Positions 45,036-54,067 of a stretch of DNA of 64,000 bases are shown piece by piece. The notes under the pieces are model-generated. The model saw only the letters and a list, made by a program, of their open reading frames with translations, had not been told where the DNA came from and searched no databases. The stretch lies in NCBI RefSeq assembly GCF_002584985.1, contig NZ_NUPZ01000023.1, positions 270,304 to 334,303 of the forward strand. The letters are read 5' to 3'. How positions within the stretch are numbered: the first letter of the stretch is position 1; every line of letters starts with the position of its first letter. Both the position numbers and the translations under genes were made by a program. This DNA is from Bacillus sp. AFS029637. Lineage in GTDB: Bacteria > Bacillota > Bacilli > Bacillales > Bacillaceae_G.

Positions 45036-45155
45036 ACGTGTTACTGATTCGATCAGGCATGAGTGGAGAAAAGCAAGGAATGTAAGCTACAGAAAGGGAT
45101 ATACTACCCTTTGTATAGCTATCGTTCTATCTTTTTTTCCTCATGCCTTTTTGGC
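45036..45155 (+). promoter_or_regulatory. RAT antiterminator and overlapping terminator in the ptsG leader
   Basis: ACGTGTTACTGATTCGATCA and following AGGCATGAG (to about 45066) look like the GlcT RAT. AGGCATGAG (45055-45063) also pairs with CTCATGCCT (45140-45148), extended by a purine-rich strand against CTTTTTTTCC, and is followed by TTTTTGG: the terminator. The two structures share bases and exclude each other, as in B. subtilis ptsG. Confidence 0.85.
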
Positions 45156-45199
45156 GTTTGTCGAAAAGTATCAATATAGATAAGAGAGGAAGGGTTTCC

Positions 45200-47263
45200 A
45201 TGTTTAAGAAGATCTTTGGTGTTCTTCAAAAAGTCGGAAAAGCGCTAATGCTTCCAGTAGCGATTTTACCGGCAGCAGGTATTTTACTTGGATTTGGTAA
45301 TGCGTTTCAAAATCCACAGTTAACAAATGTTATTCCTGCTTTAAAAGCAGATTGGTTCGTAATGGTTGCTAAAATTATGGAACAATCTGGTGATATTATT
45401 TTCGCTAACCTTGCATTATTATTCGCAGTTGGGGTAGCAATCGGTTTAGCTGGTGGAGACGGAGTAGCTGGTTTAGCAGCGTTCGTCGGTTACTTAATTA
45501 TGAACAAAACGATGAGTGTGTTCTTAGAAGTAGATAAGCTAGTGAAAGTAACAAGTTCTGGAGCAGATCCAGTGAAAATTGGATTTGCAGATCCTGCATA
45601 TGCCAATGTATTAGGAATTCCAACACTACAAACGGGAGTATTTGGTGGTATTATCATCGGTATAGTAGCGGCGTACTGCTATAATAAATATTTCAATATT
45701 GAATTACCATCATACTTAGGTTTCTTTGCAGGTAAGCGTTTCGTACCGATCGCAACTGCAACATTCTCATTAGTAGTCGGTATTATCATGTGTTTCGTTT
45801 GGCCATACATTCAAGGTGGCTTAAATACGTTCTCACATCAAATGATTGATGCAAATAGAACGTTAGCAGCATTTATTTTCGGTTTAATTGAACGTTCATT
45901 AATTCCATTCGGACTACACCACATTTTCTATTCACCATTCTGGTTCGAATTCGGTCAGTATACAAATGCAGCTGGCGAATTAATCCGTGGTGACCAAAAA
46001 ATCTTTATGGCTCAATTAAAAGACGGTGTAGAATTAACAGCAGGTACATTTACAACTGGTAAGTATCCGTTCATGATGTTCGGTCTTCCAGCGGCAGCAT
46101 TAGCGATGTACCATGAAGCACGTCCAGAAAATAAAAAATTAGCAGCTGGTATTTTAGGATCTGCTGCATTAACATCTTTCTTAACAGGTATTACAGAACC
46201 ACTTGAATTTTCATTCTTATTCGTAGCGCCAGTATTATTCGGAATTCACGCTGTATTTGCTGGTCTATCATTTATGACAATGCAAATTTTAGGTGTTAAA
46301 ATTGGTATGACATTCTCTGGTGGTTTAATTGACTTTATGTTATTCGGTGTATTACCAGGCCGTACAGCATGGTGGTGGGTAATTATTGTTGGTCTTGTAC
46401 TAGCAGTGATTTACTACTTCGGATTCCGTTTTGCAATCCGTAAATGGGATTTAAAAACACCTGGTCGTGAAGTTGCAAGTGCGAATGACGGCGGGGGAAA
46501 AGCAGAAGCAGGTGAACTTCCTCGTGAAGTATTAGTAGCACTTGGTGGTAAAGAAAACATTGCATCATTAGATGCTTGTATTACTCGTTTACGTGTTCAA
46601 GTTAACGAACAAAAAAATGTAAACAAAGATCGTTTAAAAGAACTTGGTGCAGCTGGTGTACTTGAAGTTGGAAATAACATTCAAGCAATCTTCGGACCGA
46701 AATCTGACACATTAAAATCACAAATTCATGATATTATGTCAGGACGTACGCCTCACGTAGAAAAAGAAGCGCCTGTAAAGGTAGAAGAAACTCCTCAAAA
46801 AGTTGATGAAAATGAAACAATCGTTTCACCAATTGAAGGAAAAATCTTACCAATTACAGAAGTACCTGACCAAGTATTCTCAGGAAAAATGATGGGAGAC
46901 GGATTTGCAATTGAGCCAACTGAAGGAACAGTAGTTTCTCCAGTTAACGGTGAGATTGTCAATGTATTCCCTACAAAGCATGCGATTGGCATTCAATCTG
47001 AAGGCGGAAAAGAAATTTTAATCCACTTCGGTATTGATACTGTAAAATTAAATGGTGAAGGATTTGATGCACTTGTAGCACAAGGCGACAAGGTGAAACA
47101 AGGACAACCATTATTAAAAGTAGATCTTGCATTTGTAAAAGAAAATGCACCATCTATCATTACACCAATTGTATTTACAAACTTACAACAAGGACAACAA
47201 GTCGAATTGAAAAAAGATGGAAATGTTAAGAAGGGCGAAAACGCTATTATTGACATTCAGTAG
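45200..47263 (+). CDS. ptsG: glucose-specific PTS permease EIICBA
   Basis: A 687-residue membrane protein with the three domains fused in order C-B-A. EIIC (about 1-420) holds some ten membrane segments and the motif [19 protein letters not shown] has the phosphocysteine Cys460 in [15 protein letters not shown] has phospho-His609 in [17 protein letters not shown]. It imports and phosphorylates glucose. ATG 45200 follows GAGAGGAAGGG; an in-frame frame upstream covers the terminator stem and is not translated. Controlled by GlcT. A hairpin separates it from ptsH. Confidence 0.95.
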   Translation: MFKKIFGVLQKVGKALMLPVAILPAAGILLGFGNAFQNPQLTNVIPALKADWFVMVAKIMEQSGDIIFANLALLFAVGVAIGLAGGDGVAGLAAFVGYLIMNKTMSVFLEVDKLVKVTSSGADPVKIGFADPAYANVLGIPTLQTGVFGGIIIGIVAAYCYNKYFNIELPSYLGFFAGKRFVPIATATFSLVVGIIMCFVWPYIQGGLNTFSHQMIDANRTLAAFIFGLIERSLIPFGLHHIFYSPFWFEFGQYTNAAGELIRGDQKIFMAQLKDGVELTAGTFTTGKYPFMMFGLPAAALAMYHEARPENKKLAAGILGSAALTSFLTGITEPLEFSFLFVAPVLFGIHAVFAGLSFMTMQILGVKIGMTFSGGLIDFMLFGVLPGRTAWWWVIIVGLVLAVIYYFGFRFAIRKWDLKTPGREVASANDGGGKAEAGELPREVLVALGGKENIASLDACITRLRVQVNEQKNVNKDRLKELGAAGVLEVGNNIQAIFGPKSDTLKSQIHDIMSGRTPHVEKEAPVKVEETPQKVDENETIVSPIEGKILPITEVPDQVFSGKMMGDGFAIEPTEGTVVSPVNGEIVNVFPTKHAIGIQSEGGKEILIHFGIDTVKLNGEGFDALVAQGDKVKQGQPLLKVDLAFVKENAPSIITPIVFTNLQQGQQVELKKDGNVKKGENAIIDIQ

Positions 47264-47292
47264 GAATTTGACGCAAAATGTTTATAATTATA

Positions 47293-47327
47293 ATAGGCGA
47301 TGTGGTTGACCGAACATCGCCTATTAT
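47293..47327 (+). terminator. hairpin between ptsG and ptsH
   Basis: AATAGGCGATGT pairs with ACATCGCCTATT, but only ATATA follows rather than a T-run. It is likely a partial terminator or mRNA-processing structure. Confidence 0.6.
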
Positions 47328-47398
47328 ATACAATAGATGGTGTAGTACTAACGTCTATACAACTAAAAAATACTGTAATTTAAAGGAGATAAATTATC

Positions 47399-47662
47399 AT
47401 GGAAAAAATCTTTAAAGTAACTAGCGACTCAGGAATTCATGCTCGTCCAGCAACTCTACTTGTAAACACTGCAAGCAAATTTGGTTCTGACATTAACTTA
47501 GAGTATAACGGAAAAAACGTTAACTTAAAATCAATCATGGGCGTTATGTCTTTAGGTATTCAACAAGGCGCAGAAATTAAAATCACTGCAAATGGTGATG
47601 ATGCAGCTCAAGCACTAGCAGCTATCGAAGAAACTATGAAAAACGAAGGATTAGGAGAATAA
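47399..47662 (+). CDS. ptsH: phosphocarrier protein HPr
   Basis: An 87-residue PTS carrier. His14 in SGIHARPAT is the site phosphorylated by enzyme I (His15 in B. subtilis numbering). Ser45 in [11 protein letters not shown] is the HPr-kinase site (Ser46), which makes HPr the CcpA co-regulator. AAAGGAG precedes the ATG. ptsI overlaps its stop by one base. Confidence 0.97.
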   Translation: MEKIFKVTSDSGIHARPATLLVNTASKFGSDINLEYNGKNVNLKSIMGVMSLGIQQGAEIKITANGDDAAQALAAIEETMKNEGLGE

Positions 47663-49374
47663 TGACTCTTAACATTCAAGGGATCGCTGCATCAAGTGGG
47701 ATTGCGATTGCAAAGGCTTTCAGACTTGAGAATCCTGAATTTAACATTGAAAAAAAATCAATTACAAACGAAGCGGCAGAAATTGCACGCTTAGACGCTG
47801 CGCTTGAGAAAGCAAAAACTGAATTAGAAGCTATTAAAGACCACGCTTTTGCTGAGCTAGGTGCTGATAAAGCTGCGATCTTTGAAGCACATTTATTAGT
47901 GTTAAATGATCCAGAACTAGTAAACCCAGTGAAAGATAAAGTAAATAGTGAAAAAGTAAATGCTGAATTTGCAATGGATGAAGTTGCATCAATGTTTATT
48001 TCTATGTTTGAAAACATGGATAATGAATATATGAAAGAACGTGCTGCGGATATTCGTGACGTAACGAAACGCGTTCTTGCACATTTACTAGGAATTAACT
48101 TCTCAAATCCTGGTACAATTTCTGAAGAAGTAATCATCATTGCTGAAGATTTAACACCATCTGATACAGCTCAGTTAAACCGTAAGTATGCAAAAGGTTT
48201 CACTACTGATATCGGCGGACGTACATCTCACTCTGCAATTATGGCTCGTTCTATGGAAATTCCAGCTGTTGTTGGTACGAAAGTTGTTATGGAAAAAATC
48301 CAAAACGGTGATATCGTTATCATTGATGGTTTAGATGGAGAAGTAATTGTAAACCCATCTGAAGAAACTCTTCGTTCTTTTGAAGAAAAGAAAGCGAAAT
48401 TTGAAGAGCAAAAAGCTGAATGGGCAAAATTAAAAGACCAAGCTACTGTAACAAGTGACGGACATCACGTTGAGCTTGTTGCTAACATCGGAACACCAAA
48501 TGATGTACAAGGTATTATCGATAATGGCGGAGAAGGCGTTGGTTTATACCGTACAGAATTCTTATACATGGGCCGTGACAATCTTCCAACAGAAGAAGAG
48601 CAGTTCGAAGCGTATAAAGCAGTTCTTGAAGGTGTAAAAGAAGGTCAACCAGTCGTTGTTCGTACACTTGACATCGGTGGAGATAAAGAGCTTCCATACT
48701 TACATTTACCAAAAGAAATGAACCCATTCTTAGGATACCGTGCAATTCGCCTATGTCTTGATGAGCAAGATGTGTTCCGTACACAACTTCGTGCATTACT
48801 TCGTGCCAGCGTATACGGTAACTTAAAAATTATGTTCCCAATGATTGCAACTCTTGATGAGTTCCGTCAAGCAAAAGCAATCTTATTAGAAGAGAAAGCA
48901 AAACTTGTAGAAGCGGGTACTACTGTTTCTGATTCTATAGAAGTTGGTATGATGGTTGAAATCCCAGCTTCAGCAGTATTAGCAGATCAATTCGCAAAAG
49001 AAGTTGATTTCTTCTCTATCGGAACGAATGACTTAATCCAATACACAATGGCTGCAGACCGTATGAACGAACAAGTATCTTACTTATACCAACCATATAA
49101 CCCATCTATTTTACGTCTTGTAAAAATGGTTATCGATGCTGCTCATAATGAGGGCAAATGGGCTGGTATGTGTGGAGAGATGGCGGGAGATTCACTTGCT
49201 ATCCCATTATTATTAGGATTAGGTTTAGATGAGTTCAGTATGAGTGCAACATCTATCCTTCCTGCAAGAACACAACTAAGCAAGTTGTCAAAAGCAGAAA
49301 TGGAAACATTAGCAGAAAAAGCATTAACAATGTCAACTGCTGAAGAAGTTGTTGAACTAGTTAAAAGTATATAA
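47662..49374 (+). CDS. ptsI: PTS enzyme I
   Basis: A 570-residue cytoplasmic phosphotransferase. The N-terminal phosphohistidine domain has His190 in [13 protein letters not shown]; the C-terminal PEP-binding barrel has [23 protein letters not shown] and GMCGEMAG, including the active-site Cys. It moves phosphate from PEP to HPr. The start ATG overlaps the ptsH stop (TAATGA). Last gene before a strong terminator. Confidence 0.97.
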   Translation: MTLNIQGIAASSGIAIAKAFRLENPEFNIEKKSITNEAAEIARLDAALEKAKTELEAIKDHAFAELGADKAAIFEAHLLVLNDPELVNPVKDKVNSEKVNAEFAMDEVASMFISMFENMDNEYMKERAADIRDVTKRVLAHLLGINFSNPGTISEEVIIIAEDLTPSDTAQLNRKYAKGFTTDIGGRTSHSAIMARSMEIPAVVGTKVVMEKIQNGDIVIIDGLDGEVIVNPSEETLRSFEEKKAKFEEQKAEWAKLKDQATVTSDGHHVELVANIGTPNDVQGIIDNGGEGVGLYRTEFLYMGRDNLPTEEEQFEAYKAVLEGVKEGQPVVVRTLDIGGDKELPYLHLPKEMNPFLGYRAIRLCLDEQDVFRTQLRALLRASVYGNLKIMFPMIATLDEFRQAKAILLEEKAKLVEAGTTVSDSIEVGMMVEIPASAVLADQFAKEVDFFSIGTNDLIQYTMAADRMNEQVSYLYQPYNPSILRLVKMVIDAAHNEGKWAGMCGEMAGDSLAIPLLLGLGLDEFSMSATSILPARTQLSKLSKAEMETLAEKALTMSTAEEVVELVKSI

Positions 49375-49377
49375 TCA

Positions 49378-49421
49378 TAAAAAAACCTGAGTCGATTTGA
49401 AATCGGTCTCAGGTTTTTTCT
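49378..49421 (+). terminator. terminator after ptsI
   Basis: AAAAAACCTGAG pairs with CTCAGGTTTTTT, with an inner CGATTT/AAATCG stem. Confidence 0.92.
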
Positions 49422-49470
49422 ATGAGAAAAGTAAATCTTATTTTCTTACTATAGAGGATAAGGAACAGAA

Positions 49471-49824
49471 TTAGATAGCGATAGCAACGATATCAGTTGG
49501 GCATACACGTAAAATACCAGTAAAAGTATTTTGGTTTTGATTGTTCTTATCGTCTTTATTGTTATCTTTGTTATTGTTATTACGAGCTAAAGCAGAGAAA
49601 AGAGCAACACCGTTAGCGAAACCTTCAAAAATAACATTATTGAAAGTACCGTTACCTCTAATGCTTAAAAGAGAAAGCTCTGTTCCAACTGAAATGCTAG
49701 CAAGTACGTTACATACAGCTGGTTGTTGTGGTTTAACCTCTTTTTCTTTCTCACGATGGTCGCGCTCTCTTTCATGATGATGACATTCTCTAAAGTTATC
49801 ACAGCATCCAAATGATCCAAACAT
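49471..49824 (-). CDS. small Cys/His-rich protein, probably spore coat or exosporium
   Basis: A 117-residue protein I do not recognise by name. The N-terminus MFGSFGCCDNFRECHHH has clustered Cys and His, followed by a charged ERERDHREKEKE stretch. The middle (VCNVLASISVGTELSLLSIR and following FEGFANGVALFSAL) is hydrophobic and strand-rich. A low-complexity Asn/Asp/Lys insert leads to the end FTGILRVCPTDIVAIAI. Low-complexity plus five Cys suits a cross-linked spore surface protein. A perfect sigma-K -10 (CATAGATTA) lies upstream. ATG 49824 has GGGGGTG nine bases upstream; earlier in-frame ATGs sit on that site. Confidence 0.55.
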   Translation of the reverse strand: MFGSFGCCDNFRECHHHERERDHREKEKEVKPQQPAVCNVLASISVGTELSLLSIRGNGTFNNVIFEGFANGVALFSALARNNNNKDNNKDDKNNQNQNTFTGILRVCPTDIVAIAI

Positions 49825-49850
49825 AATCCTCATCACCCCCTTCACACTTA

Positions 49851-49876
49851 TAATCTATGTAAGTTCGGTAGTTAGT
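49851..49876 (-). promoter_or_regulatory. sigma-K-like promoter of the coat-like gene
   Basis: On the minus strand CATAGATTA (49851-49859) fits CATANNNTA exactly, and an AC dinucleotide lies 15 bases upstream, one or two bases closer than usual. Confidence 0.45.
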
Positions 49877-49978
49877 GACTGGACAGCGAGTGGAATTTTT
49901 TCTGGGGTATTTTCTCATTTTAAAAGACTAGCTGGGTATTTAGTACGGAATGATGTTTAAAATAGGGGAAATATCACA

Positions 49979-50030
49979 AAAAAGTGTAAAGACCACCGAA
50001 ATGAATGAATTAGTCTTTACACTTTTTTGC
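49979..50030. terminator. bidirectional terminator
   Basis: AAAAGTGTAAAGAC pairs with GTCTTTACACTTTT across a long loop, then a T-run. It ends the minus-strand gene at 50017. Confidence 0.75.
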
Positions 50031-50235
50031 TTTTATATAAAACGATGATATATACAGGAAGAGCTAACAGTAGTGGTGCAATGGATCGTACAGTATGTTT
50101 TTCTGCTTCGAATTGGAATGCTTGTTCTTTTGGGAATTGTAACACTGATATGTTTGCAGCATCGCCAATGAAATAAAGAAGTAGTACAGTCACTATGTAA
50201 CTTAAAAGTGCGATAAAGCTTCCGTATGAACTCAA
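50017..50235 (-). CDS. small two-helix membrane protein, unknown function
   Basis: A 72-residue protein with two membrane segments: FIALLSYIVTVLLLYFIGDA (about 7-26) and IAPLLLALPVYIIVLY near the C-terminus, ending in basic KSKKV. The loop between them is charged and probably outside the cell. The start is TTG 50235, with GAGAGGG seven bases upstream. It is monocistronic. I recognise no family. Confidence 0.6.
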   Translation of the reverse strand: MSSYGSFIALLSYIVTVLLLYFIGDAANISVLQFPKEQAFQFEAEKHTVRSIAPLLLALPVYIIVLYKSKKV

Positions 50236-50436
50236 TGAAAATCCCTCTCTTGTTATCTATTTGTTATCATTGTATCACAATTGTAACAAAAACACACGGT
50301 TATATTTCGATGATTTAACAAATTTCGACACGAAACGTCATGTTTGTTTATGAGGATAGTGTAAACTTTACTATTTTACGATGTATAGATGTCGAATAAT
50401 ACATTGTAATATTACGGATGTGTAACAGAATATAAA
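50236..50436. other. intergenic stretch with no recognised gene
   Basis: AT-rich and without a coding-like frame on either strand. It holds the upstream region of the small membrane protein gene, including TGATACAAT, an extended -10 element on the minus strand. Confidence 0.5.
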
Positions 50437-50470
50437 AAACGAAGGTAATTTCATTACCTTCGTTTTTTAT
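50437..50470 (-). terminator. terminator originally serving the nitroreductase gene
   Basis: AAACGAAGGTAAT pairs with ATTACCTTCGTTT, with T-runs on both strands. On the minus strand it ends transcripts from the nitroreductase gene after crossing the bcr1 copy. Confidence 0.8.
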
Positions 50471-50619
50471 TCCGCTATTTGCCGGGCAGTAAGATCCCAA
50501 CTTTAAAATTCGGTGAATGTAAAGGAGTTAGGTGGGGGATAAATGCCCGTAAAATCTCGATTGGTGAAGTCTAATAATCAGTGGGGATGGACAAACCTCT
50601 CCACTGATTAAAGTTTTAT
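50466..50619. mobile_element. bcr1 repeat element
   Basis: A 154-base unit bounded by TTTAT on both sides (50466-50470 and 50615-50619), which is the flanking motif described for bcr1, a repeat of about 155 bases specific to the B. cereus group. Inside are CGGGCA (50483-50488) against TGCCCG (50544-50549) and a perfect terminal hairpin AATCAGTGG (50576-50584) with CCACTGATT (50601-50609). It has no ORF and would be moved in trans, if at all. Identification rests on size, flanks and recalled sequence. Confidence 0.85.
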
Positions 50620-50623
50620 TTTA

Positions 50624-51241
50624 TTATTTCGCCCATTCACTCACTTGTTCTACGCTCATTCGTGGTGCAGGATGGCCTTTTAAAGTGGATTCACCAATTG
50701 TAATAAGCATAATTGGTACGTATCGAGATGAAACATTGAATTCTTCTGTAAGTGCTTGAGGATTGAAACCACCAATAGCACAAGTATCCCAGCCAGTTGC
50801 TTTAGCTGCAAGCATAAGTTGCATTGCTGCTAAAGATGCGTTTGAAAAGGCAGCATCTCTTGGGAATTGTTCACGAGCATATGCAGATTCAATATTATTA
50901 GCTAAACGTTCTTTTGCTTCTTCTTTCATAAATCCTTGTTCTACAATTGGACCATATACTGGTTCAACATTTTTATAAGCTTCTAAATCACCTAAAATGG
51001 CAACTACTGCAGAAGCATCAAGAATTTGTTGTTGGTTATAAGCAACTGGGTGCAATCGTTTTTGTACATCTTCGCCTTGGAAAACGAGGAATTTCCAGTG
51101 TTGTAAATTCCAAGCAGAAGGTGCTTGGGCAGCTGCTTTTAAAATTTCGTGTAACTCTGAAGATGAAATTTCTTTTTCAGGGTTGAATGCACGTGTAGAT
51201 GTGCGTTCATATAGAACGTTAAAAAAGTTGTCGTTTGTCAT
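50624..51241 (-). CDS. nitroreductase family protein
   Basis: A 205-residue FMN-dependent oxidoreductase. ERTSTRAFNPEKEIS carries the FMN-binding Arg residues, PSAWNLQHWKFLVF the second FMN contact, and GWDTCAIGGFNPQAL the third. It resembles B. subtilis YodC/YdgI/MhqN, NAD(P)H-dependent enzymes that reduce quinones and nitro-aromatics. CGGAGGAT precedes the ATG. A palindrome in the leader suggests control by a redox- or quinone-sensing repressor. A bcr1 copy lies directly downstream. Confidence 0.9.
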   Translation of the reverse strand: MTNDNFFNVLYERTSTRAFNPEKEISSSELHEILKAAAQAPSAWNLQHWKFLVFQGEDVQKRLHPVAYNQQQILDASAVVAILGDLEAYKNVEPVYGPIVEQGFMKEEAKERLANNIESAYAREQFPRDAAFSNASLAAMQLMLAAKATGWDTCAIGGFNPQALTEEFNVSSRYVPIMLITIGESTLKGHPAPRMSVEQVSEWAK

Positions 51242-51276
51242 TATATATCCTCCGAATTATATATCAAATATATTCT

Positions 51277-51293
51277 ACTTACATTTTGTAAGT
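51277..51293 (-). promoter_or_regulatory. palindromic operator-like site in the nitroreductase leader
   Basis: ACTTAC-ATTTT-GTAAGT has perfect 6-base arms and lies about 14-30 bases after the -10. The ACTT/AAGT halves recall HxlR/DUF24 (YodB-like) or MarR-type sites. Confidence 0.5.
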
Positions 51294-51306
51294 TATCGAA
51301 CTTAAG

Positions 51307-51334
51307 AATATAATATCTGTATTTTAATTGTCAA
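51307..51334 (-). promoter_or_regulatory. sigma-A promoter of the nitroreductase gene
   Basis: On the minus strand TTGACA (51329-51334), 16-base spacer, TATATT (51307-51312). Confidence 0.75.
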
Positions 51335-51543
51335 GTTTTAAAGAGTAAGCTAGGGCATTCATACAAACGATACAATTCCAATAATCATACACTAAAAAAG
51401 GAATTTGTAGAGCCAAAAAAGAAAAGAGAACATTCTCAATTAGCTTGTTAACGTGTATCCCTCATTAATTAATATTTTGGTATTATAAAATGTTTGTGAG
51501 GAATGCAGTAGAACAAGATATATGAAGTGAGTGAAGACTAGTG

Positions 51544-52836
51544 ATGAACATACTACATTTTTTATTAGAGAATACGGTTTTCCAAAATGTATTACAAGAT
51601 CTTCAGTTAAATGTCCTTTATATAGAAAATGGGTGCACACATCAACAAACGATAGAAAATATCCATCCAAAATGTATGTTTATAGCAAATAGTTTTGAAG
51701 AAGGAGAACAATTGTTTCATAAGACTAAGCCGCATATTGTAATTATGTATGTAACAGATTTTTCTCAAATAAAATATATAAAGAATATGTATAATCCACA
51801 TAGTACATTCATTGTCATTTGGGATCAACAGATAACAAGTGAGTTTGCAGAGGTTCTTACGTTAGGAATACGTAACATTGTGATAGCTCCCGTAACTCCA
51901 CAAGGGGTGCTAGAGGAAGTAAATAAGAGTTTGTATCAACTTTCTTTAGTACGGCAAGTAAGTTTGCAACAAGAACTACTTCAAACGATGTTTGATTTTC
52001 AAAATGACCTATTATTTATAGTAGAAGATGATGAGATTGTTGATTGTAATACGAATTTTTTAGCGTTTTTCGGATATGAAAATTTGTTTGCTTATCGTGA
52101 GCAACATTTAGTATTTGCTGAACATTTTATTAGAGAAAATGGATACTATTCGACGACTCATGATATAACATGGTTAGATGATACATTATCATATGATAGA
52201 AGAATTAAGATGTCCAATTATGAAGGAAGTGTATCAACTTTTTTATTGCGTGCGACACCATTGCCAGAAGATTTATCGAGATTTATTGTAAAGTGTACAG
52301 AGATTACAGAATTAGATGAAATCTATCAAGAGCAAGAGAGGCTTGCTATGATAGATTCATTGACAGAGATTTATAATCGTTTGAAGTTCCAACAAATACT
52401 AGAGGTAGAGTGGGACAATGTAATACGAAACGATGAAAAAATAGCACTTATTTTATTTGATATAGATAATTTTAAAAAAGTAAATGACACGTATGGCCAT
52501 GATTTTGGTGACTTAGCGCTAGTGCAACTCGCCGAGCTTATGAAATCTAAAGTGGAACAGCAACATGTATTTGCAAGGTGGGGTGGCGAAGAATTTATTA
52601 TATTAGTGACAAATACAGTAGAGAAAGAAGCATTTCAAGTTGCGGAGTCACTACGATTTTTTATTGAAACAAAGCAATTCTCTGGAATTTCGAAATTAAC
52701 AGCGAGTTTTGGAGTTGCGTTATATGAAAAAGGGATTACAAAAGAAGAGTTAATGCAAAGAGCAGATATTGCATTATATGAAGCGAAAAAAAATGGGAAA
52801 AATCAAGTATGCGTGTATAGAAAAGAAAAAATGTAA
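51544..52836 (+). CDS. diguanylate cyclase: degenerate receiver, PAS and GGDEF domains
   Basis: A 430-residue cytoplasmic signalling protein. Residues about 20-130 have a receiver-like pattern, but the acceptor Asp position reads IVIMY and the conserved Lys position reads VIAPV, so phosphorylation is unlikely. A PAS-like domain (about 150-265) follows from FQNDLLFIVEDDEIVDCNT. The GGDEF domain (about 270-425) has DSLTEIYNRL, ILFDIDNFKKVNDTYGH and the active GGEEF. The inhibitory RxxD site before it is replaced by EQQH. It should make cyclic di-GMP without product inhibition at that site. Ribosome-binding site is weak; ATG 51544 or GTG 51541 are possible. Confidence 0.87.
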   Translation: MNILHFLLENTVFQNVLQDLQLNVLYIENGCTHQQTIENIHPKCMFIANSFEEGEQLFHKTKPHIVIMYVTDFSQIKYIKNMYNPHSTFIVIWDQQITSEFAEVLTLGIRNIVIAPVTPQGVLEEVNKSLYQLSLVRQVSLQQELLQTMFDFQNDLLFIVEDDEIVDCNTNFLAFFGYENLFAYREQHLVFAEHFIRENGYYSTTHDITWLDDTLSYDRRIKMSNYEGSVSTFLLRATPLPEDLSRFIVKCTEITELDEIYQEQERLAMIDSLTEIYNRLKFQQILEVEWDNVIRNDEKIALILFDIDNFKKVNDTYGHDFGDLALVQLAELMKSKVEQQHVFARWGGEEFIILVTNTVEKEAFQVAESLRFFIETKQFSGISKLTASFGVALYEKGITKEELMQRADIALYEAKKNGKNQVCVYRKEKM

Positions 52837-52837
52837 T

Positions 52838-52872
52838 TTTTCGCAACAAATTGTTGCGATTTTTTTTTATTC
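52838..52872 (+). terminator. terminator after the GGDEF gene
   Basis: TCGCAACAA pairs with TTGTTGCGA around a single A, followed by nine T. Confidence 0.82.
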
Positions 52873-52926
52873 TTTGATAATAGAATATGGGGGGCACTTT
52901 GAACGAAGGAATTATGGAGGAACAAT

Positions 52927-54063
52927 ATGATAAAAAAAATAATAATAATGGCTGCACTGTTTGCTGTAGTATGCGGTGGAGTATACTATTTTCTCTATAA
53001 TCCTAATATAAAGGAAAGAACTGTATTAACAACTAAGGCGAATCCTACTATTGAATCAGAAGTACAAGAGAATATAGAAGAAAAAAAAGAGCAACAAATT
53101 GATTATGCTAGTATATCTCAAAAATTAGATCAATATTTAATAGGAAAGCAATTTAATGGAACAGTTTTAGTAACTGATAAAGAGCATGTTATATTGAATA
53201 AAGGATATGGATATGCTGATGTTCAAAATAAAATAGAGAATACGCCTCAAACAAAATATCGTATCGGTTCTATTACGAAAACAGTTGTTGCTACATCTAT
53301 TTTACAGTTGCAGGAACAAGGGAAGTTAAATATTCAAGATAATGTAAACAAATATATTCCTTCTTTTCCAGCAGATAAAAATATCACTTTATATCATTTG
53401 TTAACGCACACATCAGGTTTACCAGAAAAAGGGGAAGGAAAAGTGAATGTTGCTTCTCGTATAAACTTAGTAAATTGGATTGGAAGTCAAAAATTAGAGT
53501 TTCAACCAGGGGCAGGTTGGAGATATACAGATTATAATTATATGGTGCTTGCCTATATTATAGAAAGCGTATCAAAAAAAACTTTAGGGGATTACGTAAA
53601 AGAAAATATATTTACGAAAGCAGAAATGCACGAATCTGGTATGGGAAATATGACCCCAGGAGATCAGCATTTTACTAAAGGTTACGTAAAGAAAGATAAT
53701 GTACTTGAATCTGCACAAAAATTATCAATGGATTGGTTATATGGTTGCGGTGAGATGTATACGACAGTTGGAGATATGAAGAAGTTAGATGAAGCAATTA
53801 TAAATGGGAAACTTCTTTCTGAACAAAGTATACAAGCGATGTTTTCACCTCCAGCAGAACGGAAATATGCATTTAGCTTTTATATATATCCGGATTATTT
53901 TCATAATCATGGTGTACTATCTGGCTGGAATACTTTCAATAATTTTAATAAAGACAAAGGGATTTTTGTTATTTTATTTTCAAATGTGAAAAATAGTATG
54001 GATGATGATTTTAATAAAGAGTTCCGAAAGATGGTAAGTGATTTATTAGAACAAAGGGGATAA
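52927..54063 (+). CDS. serine hydrolase, beta-lactamase/class C PBP family
   Basis: A 378-residue protein with an N-terminal signal anchor (KKIIIMAALFAVVCGGVYYF) and a linker, then a class-C-type hydrolase domain. The active-site SxxK is Ser-Ile-Thr-Lys in RIGSITKTVVAT. The second motif reads Tyr-Thr-Asp in GWRYTDYNYM, where Tyr-x-Asn is usual. HGVLSGW is the third motif region (HxG-like). Probably membrane-anchored outside the cell, acting on D-amino-acid peptides or esters. ATGGAGG precedes the ATG. It is followed after four bases by a YkwC-like dehydrogenase gene. Confidence 0.82.
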   Translation: MIKKIIIMAALFAVVCGGVYYFLYNPNIKERTVLTTKANPTIESEVQENIEEKKEQQIDYASISQKLDQYLIGKQFNGTVLVTDKEHVILNKGYGYADVQNKIENTPQTKYRIGSITKTVVATSILQLQEQGKLNIQDNVNKYIPSFPADKNITLYHLLTHTSGLPEKGEGKVNVASRINLVNWIGSQKLEFQPGAGWRYTDYNYMVLAYIIESVSKKTLGDYVKENIFTKAEMHESGMGNMTPGDQHFTKGYVKKDNVLESAQKLSMDWLYGCGEMYTTVGDMKKLDEAIINGKLLSEQSIQAMFSPPAERKYAFSFYIYPDYFHNHGVLSGWNTFNNFNKDKGIFVILFSNVKNSMDDDFNKEFRKMVSDLLEQRG

Positions 54064-54067
54064 GAAT

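Noticed and set aside
45143-45199. Upstream extension of ptsG
   Set aside because: It would translate the terminator stem of the leader; the start after GAGGAAGGG at 45200 matches EIIC N-termini.
47676-48140. 154-codon minus-strand frame opposite ptsI
   Set aside because: Ser/Ala-rich composition typical of the reverse complement of a conserved coding frame; no ribosome-binding site.
51391-51400. CATACACT as a sigma-E -10 before the GGDEF gene
   Set aside because: No -35 match at 13-15 bases upstream.
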